Source of the DNA: DASWTL01 sp036402155
GTDB taxonomy: Bacteria > Bacteroidota > Bacteroidia > Sphingobacteriales > Sphingobacteriaceae
Length of the DNA stretch: 15,347 nucleotides
Assembly: GCA_036402155.1 (NCBI GenBank)
Contig: DASWTL010000061.1
Span: forward strand, 1-15,347
Direction: 5' to 3'
The notes under the pieces were generated by a model. The model was not told where the DNA came from and did not search any database. It saw only the letters and a program-made list of their open reading frames with translations. A program made the position numbers and the translations under genes. Shown here piece after piece: positions 1 to 7,423 of the stretch. Numbering within the stretch: position 1 is the first letter of the stretch; the number at the start of each line of letters is the position of its first letter.

Positions 1-667
1 TACCTGCAACGCAAATTACAAACTCTCCTTTTAATGTATTGGTTTCAAAGTGTGTTTTTATTTCCGGCAATGTACCGCGGACTGTTTCCTCAAACATCTT
101 GGTTAACTCGCGTGAAAACGATGCCGCACGCTCTTCTCCGAAAAATGCAATAAATTCATCAAGCGTTTTAAGCAGGCGGTGCGGGGATTCATAAAATATC
201 ATGGTCCTGGTTTCATCCATCAATGTTTTCAAGCGGGTTTGTCTGCCTTTTTTTACAGGCAAAAATCCTTCAAATGTAAAACGGTCTGATGTTAGGCCCG
301 AGTTTACTAACGCCGGTACAAATGCCGTAGGTCCGGGAAGACATTCAACTGCAAGTTCATTTTTAATCGCTTCCCTTACCATTAAAAATCCCGGGTCAGA
401 GATTGCGGGTGTTCCTGCATCAGATATAAGAGCCACAGATTTTCCTTCTTTTAAAAAGCGGATAATTTCAGTTACAGACTTATGTTCATTATGTTGATGG
501 TGGGCATAAACTTTCTTATCTATTCCAAAATGTTTTAACAACGGTGCGCTGGTACGTGTATCTTCAGCAAGTATTATATCTACCTCTTTTAGAATACGAA
601 GCGCCCTGAGTGTTATATCCTCCAGGTTTCCGATGGGTGTAGGAACAAGATATAGTTTACCGGGCAT
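1..667 (-). CDS. rsmI: RsmI, 16S rRNA (cytidine-2'-O)-methyltransferase, 3' end beyond window
   Basis: The minus strand reads open from an ATG at 667-665 to the window edge, giving 222 residues. It is a SAM-dependent methyltransferase of the tetrapyrrole-methylase fold. RsmI modifies the ribose 2'-OH of C1402 in 16S rRNA (E. coli numbering) and tunes decoding in the P site. Visible hallmarks are the N-terminal LYLVPTPIGNLEDIT (about residues 5-19), the AEDTRT segment (34-39), the SDAGTPAISDPG loop (82-93), a LPGPTAF segment and FYESPHR. The visible part ends in GEFVICVAG, which lies close to the C-terminus of Bacteroidota homologues of roughly 220-240 residues, so only a few residues are probably missing. 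It is transcribed divergently from serS across a 148-base gap. The family identity is clear; the missing end is the only gap. Confidence 0.95.
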   Translation of the reverse strand, partial: MPGKLYLVPTPIGNLEDITLRALRILKEVDIILAEDTRTSAPLLKHFGIDKKVYAHHQHNEHKSVTEIIRFLKEGKSVALISDAGTPAISDPGFLMVREAIKNELAVECLPGPTAFVPALVNSGLTSDRFTFEGFLPVKKGRQTRLKTLMDETRTMIFYESPHRLLKTLDEFIAFFGEERAASFSRELTKMFEETVRGTLPEIKTHFETNTLKGEFVICVAG

Positions 668-773
668 ACTGTATTGACTGTTGCAAGTTAAAGGTTAATA
701 GTATCAATGGACTTAATGTTCCAAAAGTTTCGATTTCCACTGCAGCACAAAAAATCTCAACTCTCATGTCATA

Positions 774-798
774 CATCTCACATCTCCCCTTATCTTTG
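774..798 (+). promoter_or_regulatory. Candidate serS promoter -7 box with adjacent CATCTC repeats
   Basis: TATCTTTG at 791-798 matches the Bacteroidota -7 consensus TAnnTTTG exactly and lies 17 bases before the serS ATG, which would give a short leader. No clear TTG -33 box is seen at the expected distance, so this is a half-supported promoter. Immediately upstream is a small direct repeat, CATCTCA then CATCTCC (774-787). Confidence 0.35.
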
Positions 799-815
799 TC
801 CAAAACTTTATAAAA

Positions 816-2087
816 ATGCTGCAAGTTAGTTATATCCGTGAAAATAGAGACAGGGTTTTAGAACGTTTAGCAATAAAGAACTTTAAACAGCCTGAGCTGG
901 TAGATCAGATCATTAACATGGATGAGGATCGCAGGGCTACTCAGTCAGAACTGGATGCACTTTCAGCGGAAGCAAACACAGCGGCACGCCAGGTTGGGGA
1001 ACTGATGCGTCAGGGACGAAAAGAGGAAGCGGAAAAGATAAAAGAACAAAGTTCAGGATATAAAGAACGTACAAGGGAACTTGGAGATAAACTAACAGCA
1101 ATAGAAACATTACTGCAATCAGAATTACTGCTGCTGCCTAATTTACCTCATGACTCCGTACCCAAAGGAAATACGCCAGAGGAGAATATTACCGTATTTG
1201 AGAATGGTGCAAAGCCTCAGTTGCCAGTAAATGCACTTCCGCATTGGGAACTCGCAGCAAAGTATGACATTATTGATTTCGAACTGGGAAACAAAATTGC
1301 AGGAGCCGGATTTCCGGTTTACAAGGGAAAGGGTGCAAGATTACAACGTGCATTAATTAATTTTTTCCTGGATCACGCAAATGATGCAGGATACCGCGAA
1401 ATGCAGCCACCTATTGTAGTTAATGAAGCATCAGGGTTCGGAACAGGTCAGCTACCGGATAAAGAAGGCCAGATGTATCATATCGGGATAGATAATTTAT
1501 ATCTTATTCCTACTGCTGAAGTTCCGGTCACTAACCTTTACCGGGATGTCATTGTAAAGGAAGAAGATCTTCCAATAAAGAACTGTGCCTACACACCCTG
1601 TTTTCGTCGCGAAGCAGGCTCTTACGGAGCACATGTCCGTGGATTAAACCGTTTACATCAGTTTGATAAAGTGGAGATTGTACAGGTAACGCATCCGGAT
1701 AATTCTTATAAAACGCTTGAAGAAATGAGCAGTTATGTACAATCACTGCTTAAAAAATTGGAGCTACCATACCGGGTACTTAGTCTTTGCGGTGGCGATA
1801 TGAGCTTTACTTCTGCCAAAACCTATGATATGGAAGTTTGGTGTGCTGCCCAGGCAAGGTGGCTGGAAGTATCGTCAGTTTCAAACTTCGAGACCTATCA
1901 AAGCAACCGGTTAAAACTTCGCTTCAGAGGTAAGGAAGGGAAACCTCAGCTTGCCCATACGTTAAATGGAAGCGCCCTGGCCCTGCCACGGATTGTAGCC
2001 TCATTGCTGGAAAATAACCAAACAGATAGTGGCATTCGCATTCCGGCAATACTGGTTCCATATACCGGATTTGAAGTGATTGATTAG
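816..2087 (+). CDS. serS: Seryl-tRNA synthetase
   Basis: This cytoplasmic class II aminoacyl-tRNA synthetase charges tRNA-Ser (and tRNA-Sec where present) with serine via seryl-adenylate. At 423 residues it has the normal family length. The N-terminal 110 residues are charged and helical, as expected for the long antiparallel coiled-coil arm that grips the long variable arm of tRNA-Ser. The catalytic core shows TAEVP at 233-237 (serine pocket), motif 2 FRREAGS at 263-269 followed by RGLNRLHQFDKVE, and motif 3 NGSALALPR at 384-392. The ATG at 816 gives the canonical MLQVSYIREN start, so the start is secure. It is a stand-alone gene, with divergent rsmI upstream and a convergent DinB-fold gene 33 bases downstream. 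Nothing is broken or missing. Confidence 0.98.
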   Translation: MLQVSYIRENRDRVLERLAIKNFKQPELVDQIINMDEDRRATQSELDALSAEANTAARQVGELMRQGRKEEAEKIKEQSSGYKERTRELGDKLTAIETLLQSELLLLPNLPHDSVPKGNTPEENITVFENGAKPQLPVNALPHWELAAKYDIIDFELGNKIAGAGFPVYKGKGARLQRALINFFLDHANDAGYREMQPPIVVNEASGFGTGQLPDKEGQMYHIGIDNLYLIPTAEVPVTNLYRDVIVKEEDLPIKNCAYTPCFRREAGSYGAHVRGLNRLHQFDKVEIVQVTHPDNSYKTLEEMSSYVQSLLKKLELPYRVLSLCGGDMSFTSAKTYDMEVWCAAQARWLEVSSVSNFETYQSNRLKLRFRGKEGKPQLAHTLNGSALALPRIVASLLENNQTDSGIRIPAILVPYTGFEVID

Positions 2088-2120
2088 CAACCCATAATAC
2101 TGATAGAAACACCACTTGTA

Positions 2121-2597
2121 TTAACTCCCAGGCCGGGAATACTTTGCAAGCAGTACAATCTGTCCTAAATGATATGCATCATGTTGAAGAATTCCGTGAA
2201 TATGCTCGTAATAAGTGAGTCCGTTTCCCGGATATTCTTTTTCAAGTGATCCATCATTACAGCCTTTCAGAAATACGATCCATTCCTTTTGGGAATCATC
2301 AAGCTTCTTCAACGTATTTAGCCATGCAGCTTCTGAAATATCAGTCTGAGGTTCAAAATAATTATTTTCAGGGGTATTGGTAATTTCACCCCTTACACGC
2401 TGTAAAACAGCAAAACGCCAGTTTATCAGGTGGTTTAGTATTTCCCATATTGAATTCCCGTTGGGGAATAGCTTCGCCGAGGCCTGATTAGCAGAGATAT
2501 TTTGTAACGTCTTGGATATGGTAACCTCCAGCCATGGATGGCCTCTATAAAGATTACTGAAAAGGCTGGCAATACGTTCTGTTTCTTTCATCGACAT
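2121..2597 (-). CDS. DinB-family four-helix protein (putative metal-dependent hydrolase or thiol transferase)
   Basis: This 158-residue protein belongs to the DinB/YfiT-like superfamily of four-helix bundles, which bind a divalent metal through three histidines. Candidate ligands are H56 (ILNHLINW, helix 2) and the pair H139/H143 in LQHDAYHLGQI, the usual Hx3H signature near the C-terminus. Some relatives use bacillithiol, mycothiol or similar thiols and others are damage-inducible, but the substrate of this one cannot be read from sequence. No signal peptide is seen, so it is probably cytoplasmic. The start may be the ATG at 2597 or the one two codons in (2591). It is convergent with serS, and 51 bases separate it from the receiver-domain gene upstream on the same strand, so co-transcription is possible but not shown. 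The fold is confident and the function is unknown. Confidence 0.82.
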   Translation of the reverse strand: MSMKETERIASLFSNLYRGHPWLEVTISKTLQNISANQASAKLFPNGNSIWEILNHLINWRFAVLQRVRGEITNTPENNYFEPQTDISEAAWLNTLKKLDDSQKEWIVFLKGCNDGSLEKEYPGNGLTYYEHIHGILQHDAYHLGQIVLLAKYSRPGS

Positions 2598-2648
2598 ATA
2601 TTTTTATGAAAAATACGGAACATACCTCCGAAATGCTACACCCTTCAA

Positions 2649-3026
2649 CTAACCTGAAGAGATCATTTCTGTAGCCTCCTCAAGTGATTTTGACAGATTT
2701 TCCTTTAAAATTGGTTTTTGAAGGAACATATCTGCACCTGCATAAGATGCCAGACTTGAAATATGGTCACTGCCGGAAATTAAAATTACCGGTATCTTAT
2801 TAAACTCCGGATGTTCTTTTATCTTCTTTATAGCAGATACACCACCTTCCACAGGAAGCCAGTTATCCATTATAATCACAGTTGGGTTTACCGCTTCAAT
2901 TTTAGAAATAATATTGACCGCACTTTCTAAACAGATTGCCTCCCATCCCAATTCGGTAAGGAGTTCCTGTAAAGAGTCTAGAACATCTTTATCATCATCA
3001 CACAATAACACACGTTTTGTTTTCAT
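2649..3026 (-). CDS. Stand-alone receiver-domain response regulator (CheY-like)
   Basis: This is a single REC domain of about 125 residues with no output domain. Counting from the upstream ATG at 3044, the acidic cluster is D16-D18 (LCDDDKD), the phospho-accepting aspartate is D60 (VIIMDNWLP), the conserved Ser/Thr position is S90 (VILISGSDH) and the conserved lysine is K110 (LQKP). All active-site positions are present, so it should be phosphorylatable. I prefer the ATG at 3026 (MKTKRVLLCDDD), which puts the first beta strand at the N-terminus as in typical CheY-like proteins. The ATG at 3044 adds six residues and is preceded by a GAGG-like sequence, so it stays possible. No histidine kinase lies in the window; its partner must be elsewhere. 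It is divergent from htrA, and no functional link to htrA is visible beyond position. Confidence 0.9.
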   Translation of the reverse strand: MKTKRVLLCDDDKDVLDSLQELLTELGWEAICLESAVNIISKIEAVNPTVIIMDNWLPVEGGVSAIKKIKEHPEFNKIPVILISGSDHISSLASYAGADMFLQKPILKENLSKSLEEATEMISSG

Positions 3027-3160
3027 AATTGAATTTATAAACATTGCTATTCGACCTCAATTTTCAAGCCACAGCGCTTTAAAAAGGTTAAAAAATTAAA
3101 TTTTAATTTATTGCTACCCGTGATTCCATTTTCGCTTTTTTTAAACTTTTAACAACTGTA

Positions 3161-3173
3161 ACTATTATATAGT
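3161..3173. promoter_or_regulatory. Small inverted repeat upstream of htrA
   Basis: ACTAT-TAT-ATAGT forms a perfect 5-base inverted repeat with a 3-base centre, flanked by TAAC and GTTA. It lies about 43 bases before the htrA ATG in the region shared with the divergent receiver-domain gene. It could be an operator, but A/T-rich DNA often gives such short palindromes by chance. Confidence 0.15.
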
Positions 3174-3215
3174 GTTAGTATATGTGTAGCATTTCTTACC
3201 CAAAATATTCGTATC

Positions 3216-4721
3216 ATGAAAACGAACAGCTTGAAACTAATTGGCTTAATTTTCTTCACCGCACTTTTATCTGCCGCATTAGCGATTGGCTTTTACCGGT
3301 TTATCGATAGCAAAAACAACCAGGTGGTAAAAGAAGAGACTATCCCGGTCAATTTTGCTAATATGCCAGATGCAGATCGAAAATCGCTGGCTCCAGACTT
3401 TATACAATCGGCTGCAACGGCAACACCGGCAGTAGTACATATCCAAACAACTTATTCTAGCAGGCGAACCCGCAACTCCCTGGAAGAATTTTTCGGAATG
3501 CCCGGACAATCGGGGCCGGCAAGAGCATCAGGATCAGGGGTTATCATTGCCCAGGATGGCTATATCGTCACAAACAATCATGTAGTTGAAAATGCAGATG
3601 GAATTGAGGTTATTTTACCTGATAAAAGATCATTTCAGGCCAAATTGATAGGCAGGGATCCCAGCACAGACCTAGCTCTTATTAAGATAAACGGCTCAGG
3701 CTTCCCGGTTCTTAATTTTGGCAATTCGGACCTGGTTCAGGTGGGTGAATGGGTTCTTGCCGTTGGTTATCCTTTATCTCTGAATACTACAGTAACTGCA
3801 GGTATAATCAGTGCCAAAGGGCGGAGCATTGGCATCCTGGATCGCCCATCACCAGGAACTCCCAATGAGGATCAGCGGGGAAGCACAGCCATTGAATCAT
3901 TTATCCAAACTGATGCAGCTATTAATCCTGGAAACAGTGGTGGAGCATTGGTAAATGCAAATGGAGAGCTTATCGGCATTAATGCTGCCATTGCATCGCA
4001 AACTGGTGGTTATCAGGGATATGGCTTTGCAATTCCGGTAAATCTGGCTAAAAAGATTGTCTCAGATTTAAGACAGTATGGCGAAGTCAGACGTGGATTT
4101 CTTGGGGTTACATTCCCTGCTCCGGCAGCCGAAAGTGAGCTATTAAAGGAAAAAGGAATTGCACCGGGGTCTGTTTCAGGGGTATACCTCACCGGTGTAC
4201 AGCCCGGAAGCCCTGCTGCGATGGCCGGATTACGTGAGGGCGACATTGTCCAAAACATTGATGGAGTGAAGATAAACTCATCATCAGAATTTTCTGAACG
4301 AATAGCTCGTCACCGTCCCGGCGATTCATTCCCACTAACGTTTTTAAGAAATGGAAGTACACGAACAGTTAATGTAACCTTAAAAAGCCAGCCGGCTCCT
4401 GCTCTTGCTGAAAACACCAGGCCTGGTTCCGGAACAGCGGCAGCCAAACTGGGTGCCAGCTTTGCTCCTATACCTGATGAATATAAACAACAGTATCGTT
4501 TAAGATCTGGTGTAATAGTTACAGAAGTTCAGCGCGGAGGTTTGTTCTCACAAATAGGTATACCGGCAGGTACTGTAATTATCAGCATTAACAGGATGGC
4601 AATAAGTAATATAAACGATTTGAATAAGGCACTTGCCATACCCAATAATGGAATGATCAGTATTAACGGCATTACCCCTGACGGATCGAGAATTGTAGTC
4701 AATGTTCCGGTAGGTGCATAA
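3216..4721 (+). CDS. HtrA/DegP-type periplasmic serine protease with two PDZ domains
   Basis: This 501-residue envelope protease/chaperone of the DegP/DegQ family degrades or refolds misfolded periplasmic proteins. Residues 7-29 form one hydrophobic segment after a Lys-containing start (signal peptide or N-terminal anchor). The trypsin-like domain spans about residues 65-285 with the catalytic triad H122 (TNNHVVE), D152 (STDLALIKI) and S241 (NPGNSGGALVN). PDZ1 follows at about 295-390 (GFLGVTF, then SPAAMAGLREGDIVQNIDG). A more divergent PDZ2 covers about 415-500 (SGVIVTEV, then GTVIISINRM). The EEFFGMPG region after the N-terminal strand resembles the LA-loop part of DegP-like proteases. The ATG at 3216 is chosen because it directly precedes the signal segment. 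Transcription is expected to end at the hairpin at 4744-4772. Length and domain order are normal. I leave the symbol blank because DegP and DegQ cannot be told apart here. Confidence 0.95.
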   Translation: MKTNSLKLIGLIFFTALLSAALAIGFYRFIDSKNNQVVKEETIPVNFANMPDADRKSLAPDFIQSAATATPAVVHIQTTYSSRRTRNSLEEFFGMPGQSGPARASGSGVIIAQDGYIVTNNHVVENADGIEVILPDKRSFQAKLIGRDPSTDLALIKINGSGFPVLNFGNSDLVQVGEWVLAVGYPLSLNTTVTAGIISAKGRSIGILDRPSPGTPNEDQRGSTAIESFIQTDAAINPGNSGGALVNANGELIGINAAIASQTGGYQGYGFAIPVNLAKKIVSDLRQYGEVRRGFLGVTFPAPAAESELLKEKGIAPGSVSGVYLTGVQPGSPAAMAGLREGDIVQNIDGVKINSSSEFSERIARHRPGDSFPLTFLRNGSTRTVNVTLKSQPAPALAENTRPGSGTAAAKLGASFAPIPDEYKQQYRLRSGVIVTEVQRGGLFSQIGIPAGTVIISINRMAISNINDLNKALAIPNNGMISINGITPDGSRIVVNVPVGA

Positions 4722-4743
4722 TTAAGAATTTAACAAATTAATT

Positions 4744-4772
4744 AAGCCTGGTTTCTAAAAACCGGGCTTTTT
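4744..4772 (+). terminator. Rho-independent terminator after htrA
   Basis: AAGCCTGGTTT (4744-4754) pairs with AAACCGGGCTT (4759-4769) around a CTAA loop. That makes an 11-base-pair stem with one G-U wobble, followed by TTT and then an A/T-rich stretch. It starts 22 bases after the htrA stop. It lies just beyond the stop codon of the convergent L,D-transpeptidase gene, so it may also slow opposing transcription, but the minus-strand side lacks a clean T tract. Confidence 0.85.
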
Positions 4773-4774
4773 AT

Positions 4775-5893
4775 TTACTGCCCGTTTATTTTTGCCATCT
4801 CGTTATCATGTCCATAAATATCATCTCTGAAATGAACTTTTCCCTCAGAGTCGACCCAGGCGGTATAATAACTGATAGATACAGGCACATGCTGATCAAG
4901 CGCTACCCATTTCTCAACGCCTGCATTCATGGCCCGTTGAATAGCATCATCCGACCATCCCGACTGATCTTTTAACAGAACCCTGGCCAGATCAAATGGC
5001 TTGCTTAATCTGATGCATCCATGACTGAAGGCACGGCTATTCCGCTCAAAAAGTGTTTTTGCAGGTGTATCGTGAAAATAAATATTATACTTATTCGGAA
5101 ACATAAATTTCACTTTTCCCAATGCATTTTTAGGCCCGGGTTTTTGCCGGATTTTGGGCATTCCATCTTCTTCCCCAACAATTTCCATATTCTCATTTCT
5201 CAGGTATCTCGAATTTTTCTTCATTGCGGGTAATATCTCATTTTTTACAATGTTTGGCGGCACATTCCAGTACGGACTAAACACAACGTGTTCTATTTCA
5301 TCAGAAAAGACCACAGTTTGGTTGGTTGTTTTCCCTACAACAATATCCATATTTAGTATTTCATTCTTCCCATCATATACATATAGTTTGTATTCGGGGA
5401 TATTAGCAATGATCCGTTTACCGGGATAATGAACGGTGTCTGAAAGAAGCCTGTTCATATTTACCTGCAATTGCTTTATACGAGTGTCTGGTGGAGTATT
5501 CAATGCCTTTAATACTGATGGTCCAATTATTCCGTCATCCTCCATTCCATGACGTAACTGGAACCGTTTAACTGCTTCTTCTACATTTGGAGTATACACG
5601 TCCGAACTGGATTTGCGTCCTCCGAACAATGAATGTGACTTGCGAAGGTCACCCAATAGCTCCAGCCGTGCTTTTATAAGTTTGATAGCAGATGATTTCT
5701 CATTCACCTTAAGAATACTTTTATTGTCCAGAGAAATTGCTTCCCAGGAATCCTTATCCTTCATTTTCTCATATTTTTCGACAGCATTTTGCAATAATTC
5801 ATATTGTTTATTATTCTGCACCTGTGCGCTCAGATTTACCGAGCATAGAATGAAAAGAGAAATTATGGGAATAGAAATTTTAATTGAATTCAT
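4775..5893 (-). CDS. L,D-transpeptidase (YkuD domain) with peptidoglycan-binding domain
   Basis: This exported enzyme forms or edits 3-3 (L,D) cross-links in peptidoglycan or attaches groups to its stem peptides. The 372-residue protein starts with a signal peptide (hydrophobic residues 7-19, likely cleavage after LSA at 21-23, ahead of Q24). A peptidoglycan-binding-like helical domain follows at about residues 68-132 (VEEAVKRFQLRHGMEDDG, then IGPSVLKALN). The YkuD catalytic domain occupies about 160-345, with H274 (YFHDTP) and the SHGCIR signature at 290-295, giving H291 and the nucleophile C293. The layout matches the YcbB/LdtD type but is much shorter than the roughly 600-residue E. coli protein, with a reduced N-terminal part. 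ATG at 5893 is the clear start. It is convergent with htrA; both products act in the envelope, but no co-regulation is visible. Confidence 0.93.
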   Translation of the reverse strand: MNSIKISIPIISLFILCSVNLSAQVQNNKQYELLQNAVEKYEKMKDKDSWEAISLDNKSILKVNEKSSAIKLIKARLELLGDLRKSHSLFGGRKSSSDVYTPNVEEAVKRFQLRHGMEDDGIIGPSVLKALNTPPDTRIKQLQVNMNRLLSDTVHYPGKRIIANIPEYKLYVYDGKNEILNMDIVVGKTTNQTVVFSDEIEHVVFSPYWNVPPNIVKNEILPAMKKNSRYLRNENMEIVGEEDGMPKIRQKPGPKNALGKVKFMFPNKYNIYFHDTPAKTLFERNSRAFSHGCIRLSKPFDLARVLLKDQSGWSDDAIQRAMNAGVEKWVALDQHVPVSISYYTAWVDSEGKVHFRDDIYGHDNEMAKINGQ

Positions 5894-6070
5894 AATCTAA
5901 TGTGTGTGTGTTCATTATGATCGTATCAACTTTCATTCCACAAGAACAGTTATGAGGTATATGAGAAATGAGATGATATTTCTACAGTCATTAAACCGCT
6001 TAAATCTAATGCTCATAAACTTTAAACAACAGGCACAATTTCTGATGTTGCTATTCGTTTTTGAATAATT

Positions 6071-6301
6071 ATGAGCCGTTTAGCTGATCCATTTGCGGAA
6101 AAACTTTTTGAGATGCGCCTCAAAGATATTTATGACGATCATTCATGGATAAAGGATGAGTTAACTGCTGAGGAGTTTGTCGCTTTGTTTCCCGTGGAAT
6201 TTAAAAACCGCAAGCCCCGAGAACTCAACATGCCCGAGTTTGATTTGGATCGTGATACTTTTCTAAAGGTATTAGTTGCCTTTAAACAGTCATTTGGCTA
6301 A
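6071..6301 (+). CDS. Small acidic protein of unknown function (76 aa)
   Basis: I do not recognise a named family. The 76-residue product is acidic and predicted mostly helical, with no signal peptide, cysteines or membrane segment. It has a LADPFAEKLFEMRLKDIYDD N-terminal helix, a middle rich in Glu and aromatics (LTAEEFVALFPVEF), and a basic patch FKNRKPREL before a final helix DRDTFLKVLVAFKQSF. It lies 177 bases from the divergent L,D-transpeptidase gene. Its last 20 bases overlap the 3' end of the minus-strand AraC-type regulator. Codon usage and composition resemble the neighbours, and the regularly placed aromatic and charged residues support a real protein, so I keep it despite its size. 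The ATG at 6071 is the first in frame after an A/T-rich leader. Confidence 0.65.
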   Translation: MSRLADPFAEKLFEMRLKDIYDDHSWIKDELTAEEFVALFPVEFKNRKPRELNMPEFDLDRDTFLKVLVAFKQSFG

Positions 6302-7292
6302 AAGCTTCTGTATTTGGCTGACTATTATTTCCCGAAATTTTAAACTTATCCCTGTATTCTGTTGGGGTCATTCCCACACTTTTTCTAAATACTTTGCGGA
6401 AGGCTTTTGGATCATTATAACCAGAGTTGAACATAACTTCAAGCATCCGTTGGTTGGTTTGCTCCAGTAGCTTTTTCGCAGCTTCGATCCTGGTTTTTTG
6501 CAAATATTCTATGGGCGTGCATCCGGTAGCTTGTTTAAACCGCCTTACTACATTTCTTCTGCTTGAAGGAAGATCTTGTATCAGATCCTCAATAGATTCT
6601 ACATCCTGGTAAGTTGATTCTATACGCTGCTGTACCATGAGCACCAGTTCATCACCATGACTTTGATCAGGAGCAAAAGTGCCAAAATACGATTGCTGGA
6701 TCCTATCCATATCAATGGAAAACATTTTAGCTACTTTGATGACAATATCCGCATTGCAGTATTTTCTGAGCAGATATAATAATAAATGAAAAGTTGAAGT
6801 AGCACCTCCACTGGTGTATACACCTTCATCATCCGTAAGTACAGCACTTGACTGCAATTCAACTGCTGGAAACAATGAACGGAAAACCGTACATCCATCA
6901 ATATGTGTAGTAGCTCGTTTTCCATCAAGCAAGCCAGAGGCAGCAAGCAGAAATGCCCCGGTGCAAAAACTGGCTATCTCTGAACCCGATTCATACTGGC
7001 GTTTAAGCCAGGGGATGACTTCCGAATTTTCCAGAACTGATTGCCGCATATCACCCGAAGTAAAAGCAGGTATCAATACCAGATCCTGTTTTGGTGCATG
7101 TTGTATAGGTTGTGAAATGTAAGCTTCGGAAAAAGGATATGTATGATCTCCCGGATGAAATAAGCTGATGTTAAAAAAAGGTTCCTTACCTGTAGAGGTA
7201 TAAAATTTATTTACCGTTTCAAAAACGTCAAGCAATGCGGCAACACTTAACAAACGATATTTATGTGAAAGTAATAATCCTAATTGTATCAT
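6282..7292 (-). CDS. GlxA-type AraC-family regulator with DJ-1/PfpI-like domain
   Basis: This 336-residue transcription factor joins an N-terminal class I glutamine amidotransferase-like (DJ-1/PfpI) domain, about residues 1-190, to a C-terminal AraC DNA-binding domain, about 225-320. The first domain carries the nucleophile-elbow-like SEIASFCTGAFLLA with C110 and the LIPAFTSGD strand-loop. The second has two helix-turn-helix units, the first around LPSSRRNVVRRFKQATG and the second FNSGYNDPKAFRKVFRKSVG followed by TPTEYR, the usual AraC signature. In GlxA-like proteins the DJ-1 part is thought to sense a ligand rather than hydrolyse one. The start is set at the ATG at 7292; a TTG 15 codons upstream (7337) also gives an open frame but adds a hydrophobic tail unlike the family. 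The gene diverges from a DinB-fold gene, which is the obvious candidate target, and overlaps the small 6071-6301 gene by 20 bases at its 3' end. Confidence 0.93.
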   Translation of the reverse strand: MIQLGLLLSHKYRLLSVAALLDVFETVNKFYTSTGKEPFFNISLFHPGDHTYPFSEAYISQPIQHAPKQDLVLIPAFTSGDMRQSVLENSEVIPWLKRQYESGSEIASFCTGAFLLAASGLLDGKRATTHIDGCTVFRSLFPAVELQSSAVLTDDEGVYTSGGATSTFHLLLYLLRKYCNADIVIKVAKMFSIDMDRIQQSYFGTFAPDQSHGDELVLMVQQRIESTYQDVESIEDLIQDLPSSRRNVVRRFKQATGCTPIEYLQKTRIEAAKKLLEQTNQRMLEVMFNSGYNDPKAFRKVFRKSVGMTPTEYRDKFKISGNNSQPNTEAFSQMTV

Positions 7293-7338
7293 ATTGAATA
7301 ATCTAATAACAAATATAATGATACTTTTTTGTCTCAAA

Positions 7339-7370
7339 TGCCCCTTATTATTGCCCCTTATTGCCCCCGC
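7339..7370. promoter_or_regulatory. Tandem TGCCCC repeats between AraC-type regulator and DinB-fold gene
   Basis: Three direct copies of TGCCCC occur at 7339-7344, 7352-7357 and 7362-7367. The first two are followed by TTAT, and the spacings are 13 and 10 bases. They lie in the 131-base region shared by the divergent regulator and DinB-fold gene. The roughly helical spacing of 10 bases suits a regulator binding site, and AraC proteins often bind direct repeats, but this is inference. Confidence 0.3.
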
Positions 7371-7389
7371 TTAAATCTTCCATCTCTTT

Positions 7390-7397
7390 TATCTTAG
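7390..7397 (+). promoter_or_regulatory. Candidate -7 box for the DinB-fold gene
   Basis: TATCTTAG matches TAnnTTTG with one mismatch and lies 26 bases before the ATG at 7424. The closest upstream TTG (7361-7363) is at a longer than usual spacing of 26 bases and lies inside the repeat block. Weak support. Confidence 0.25.
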
Positions 7398-7423
7398 CAT
7401 AACGAAAATTTAACTACCTAATT

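Noticed and set aside
201..497. Open frame of 98 codons on the plus strand
   Set aside because: It lies entirely antisense to the well-supported rsmI coding sequence and its translation has no domain-like character.
5021..5900. Several plus-strand open frames opposite the L,D-transpeptidase gene
   Set aside because: They overlap each other and are antisense to a gene with intact catalytic motifs. Their products are rich in Ser, Phe and Ile, as expected for antisense frames.
5901..5910. TG dinucleotide run upstream of the L,D-transpeptidase gene
   Set aside because: Only about five TG units, too short to suggest phase variation and likely chance.
6814..7122. Plus-strand open frame of 102 codons
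   Set aside because: Antisense shadow of the DJ-1-like domain of the AraC-type regulator.
7293..7337. N-terminal extension of the AraC-type regulator from a TTG start
   Set aside because: It adds 15 residues not typical of GlxA-like proteins. The ATG at 7292 gives the expected first strand.
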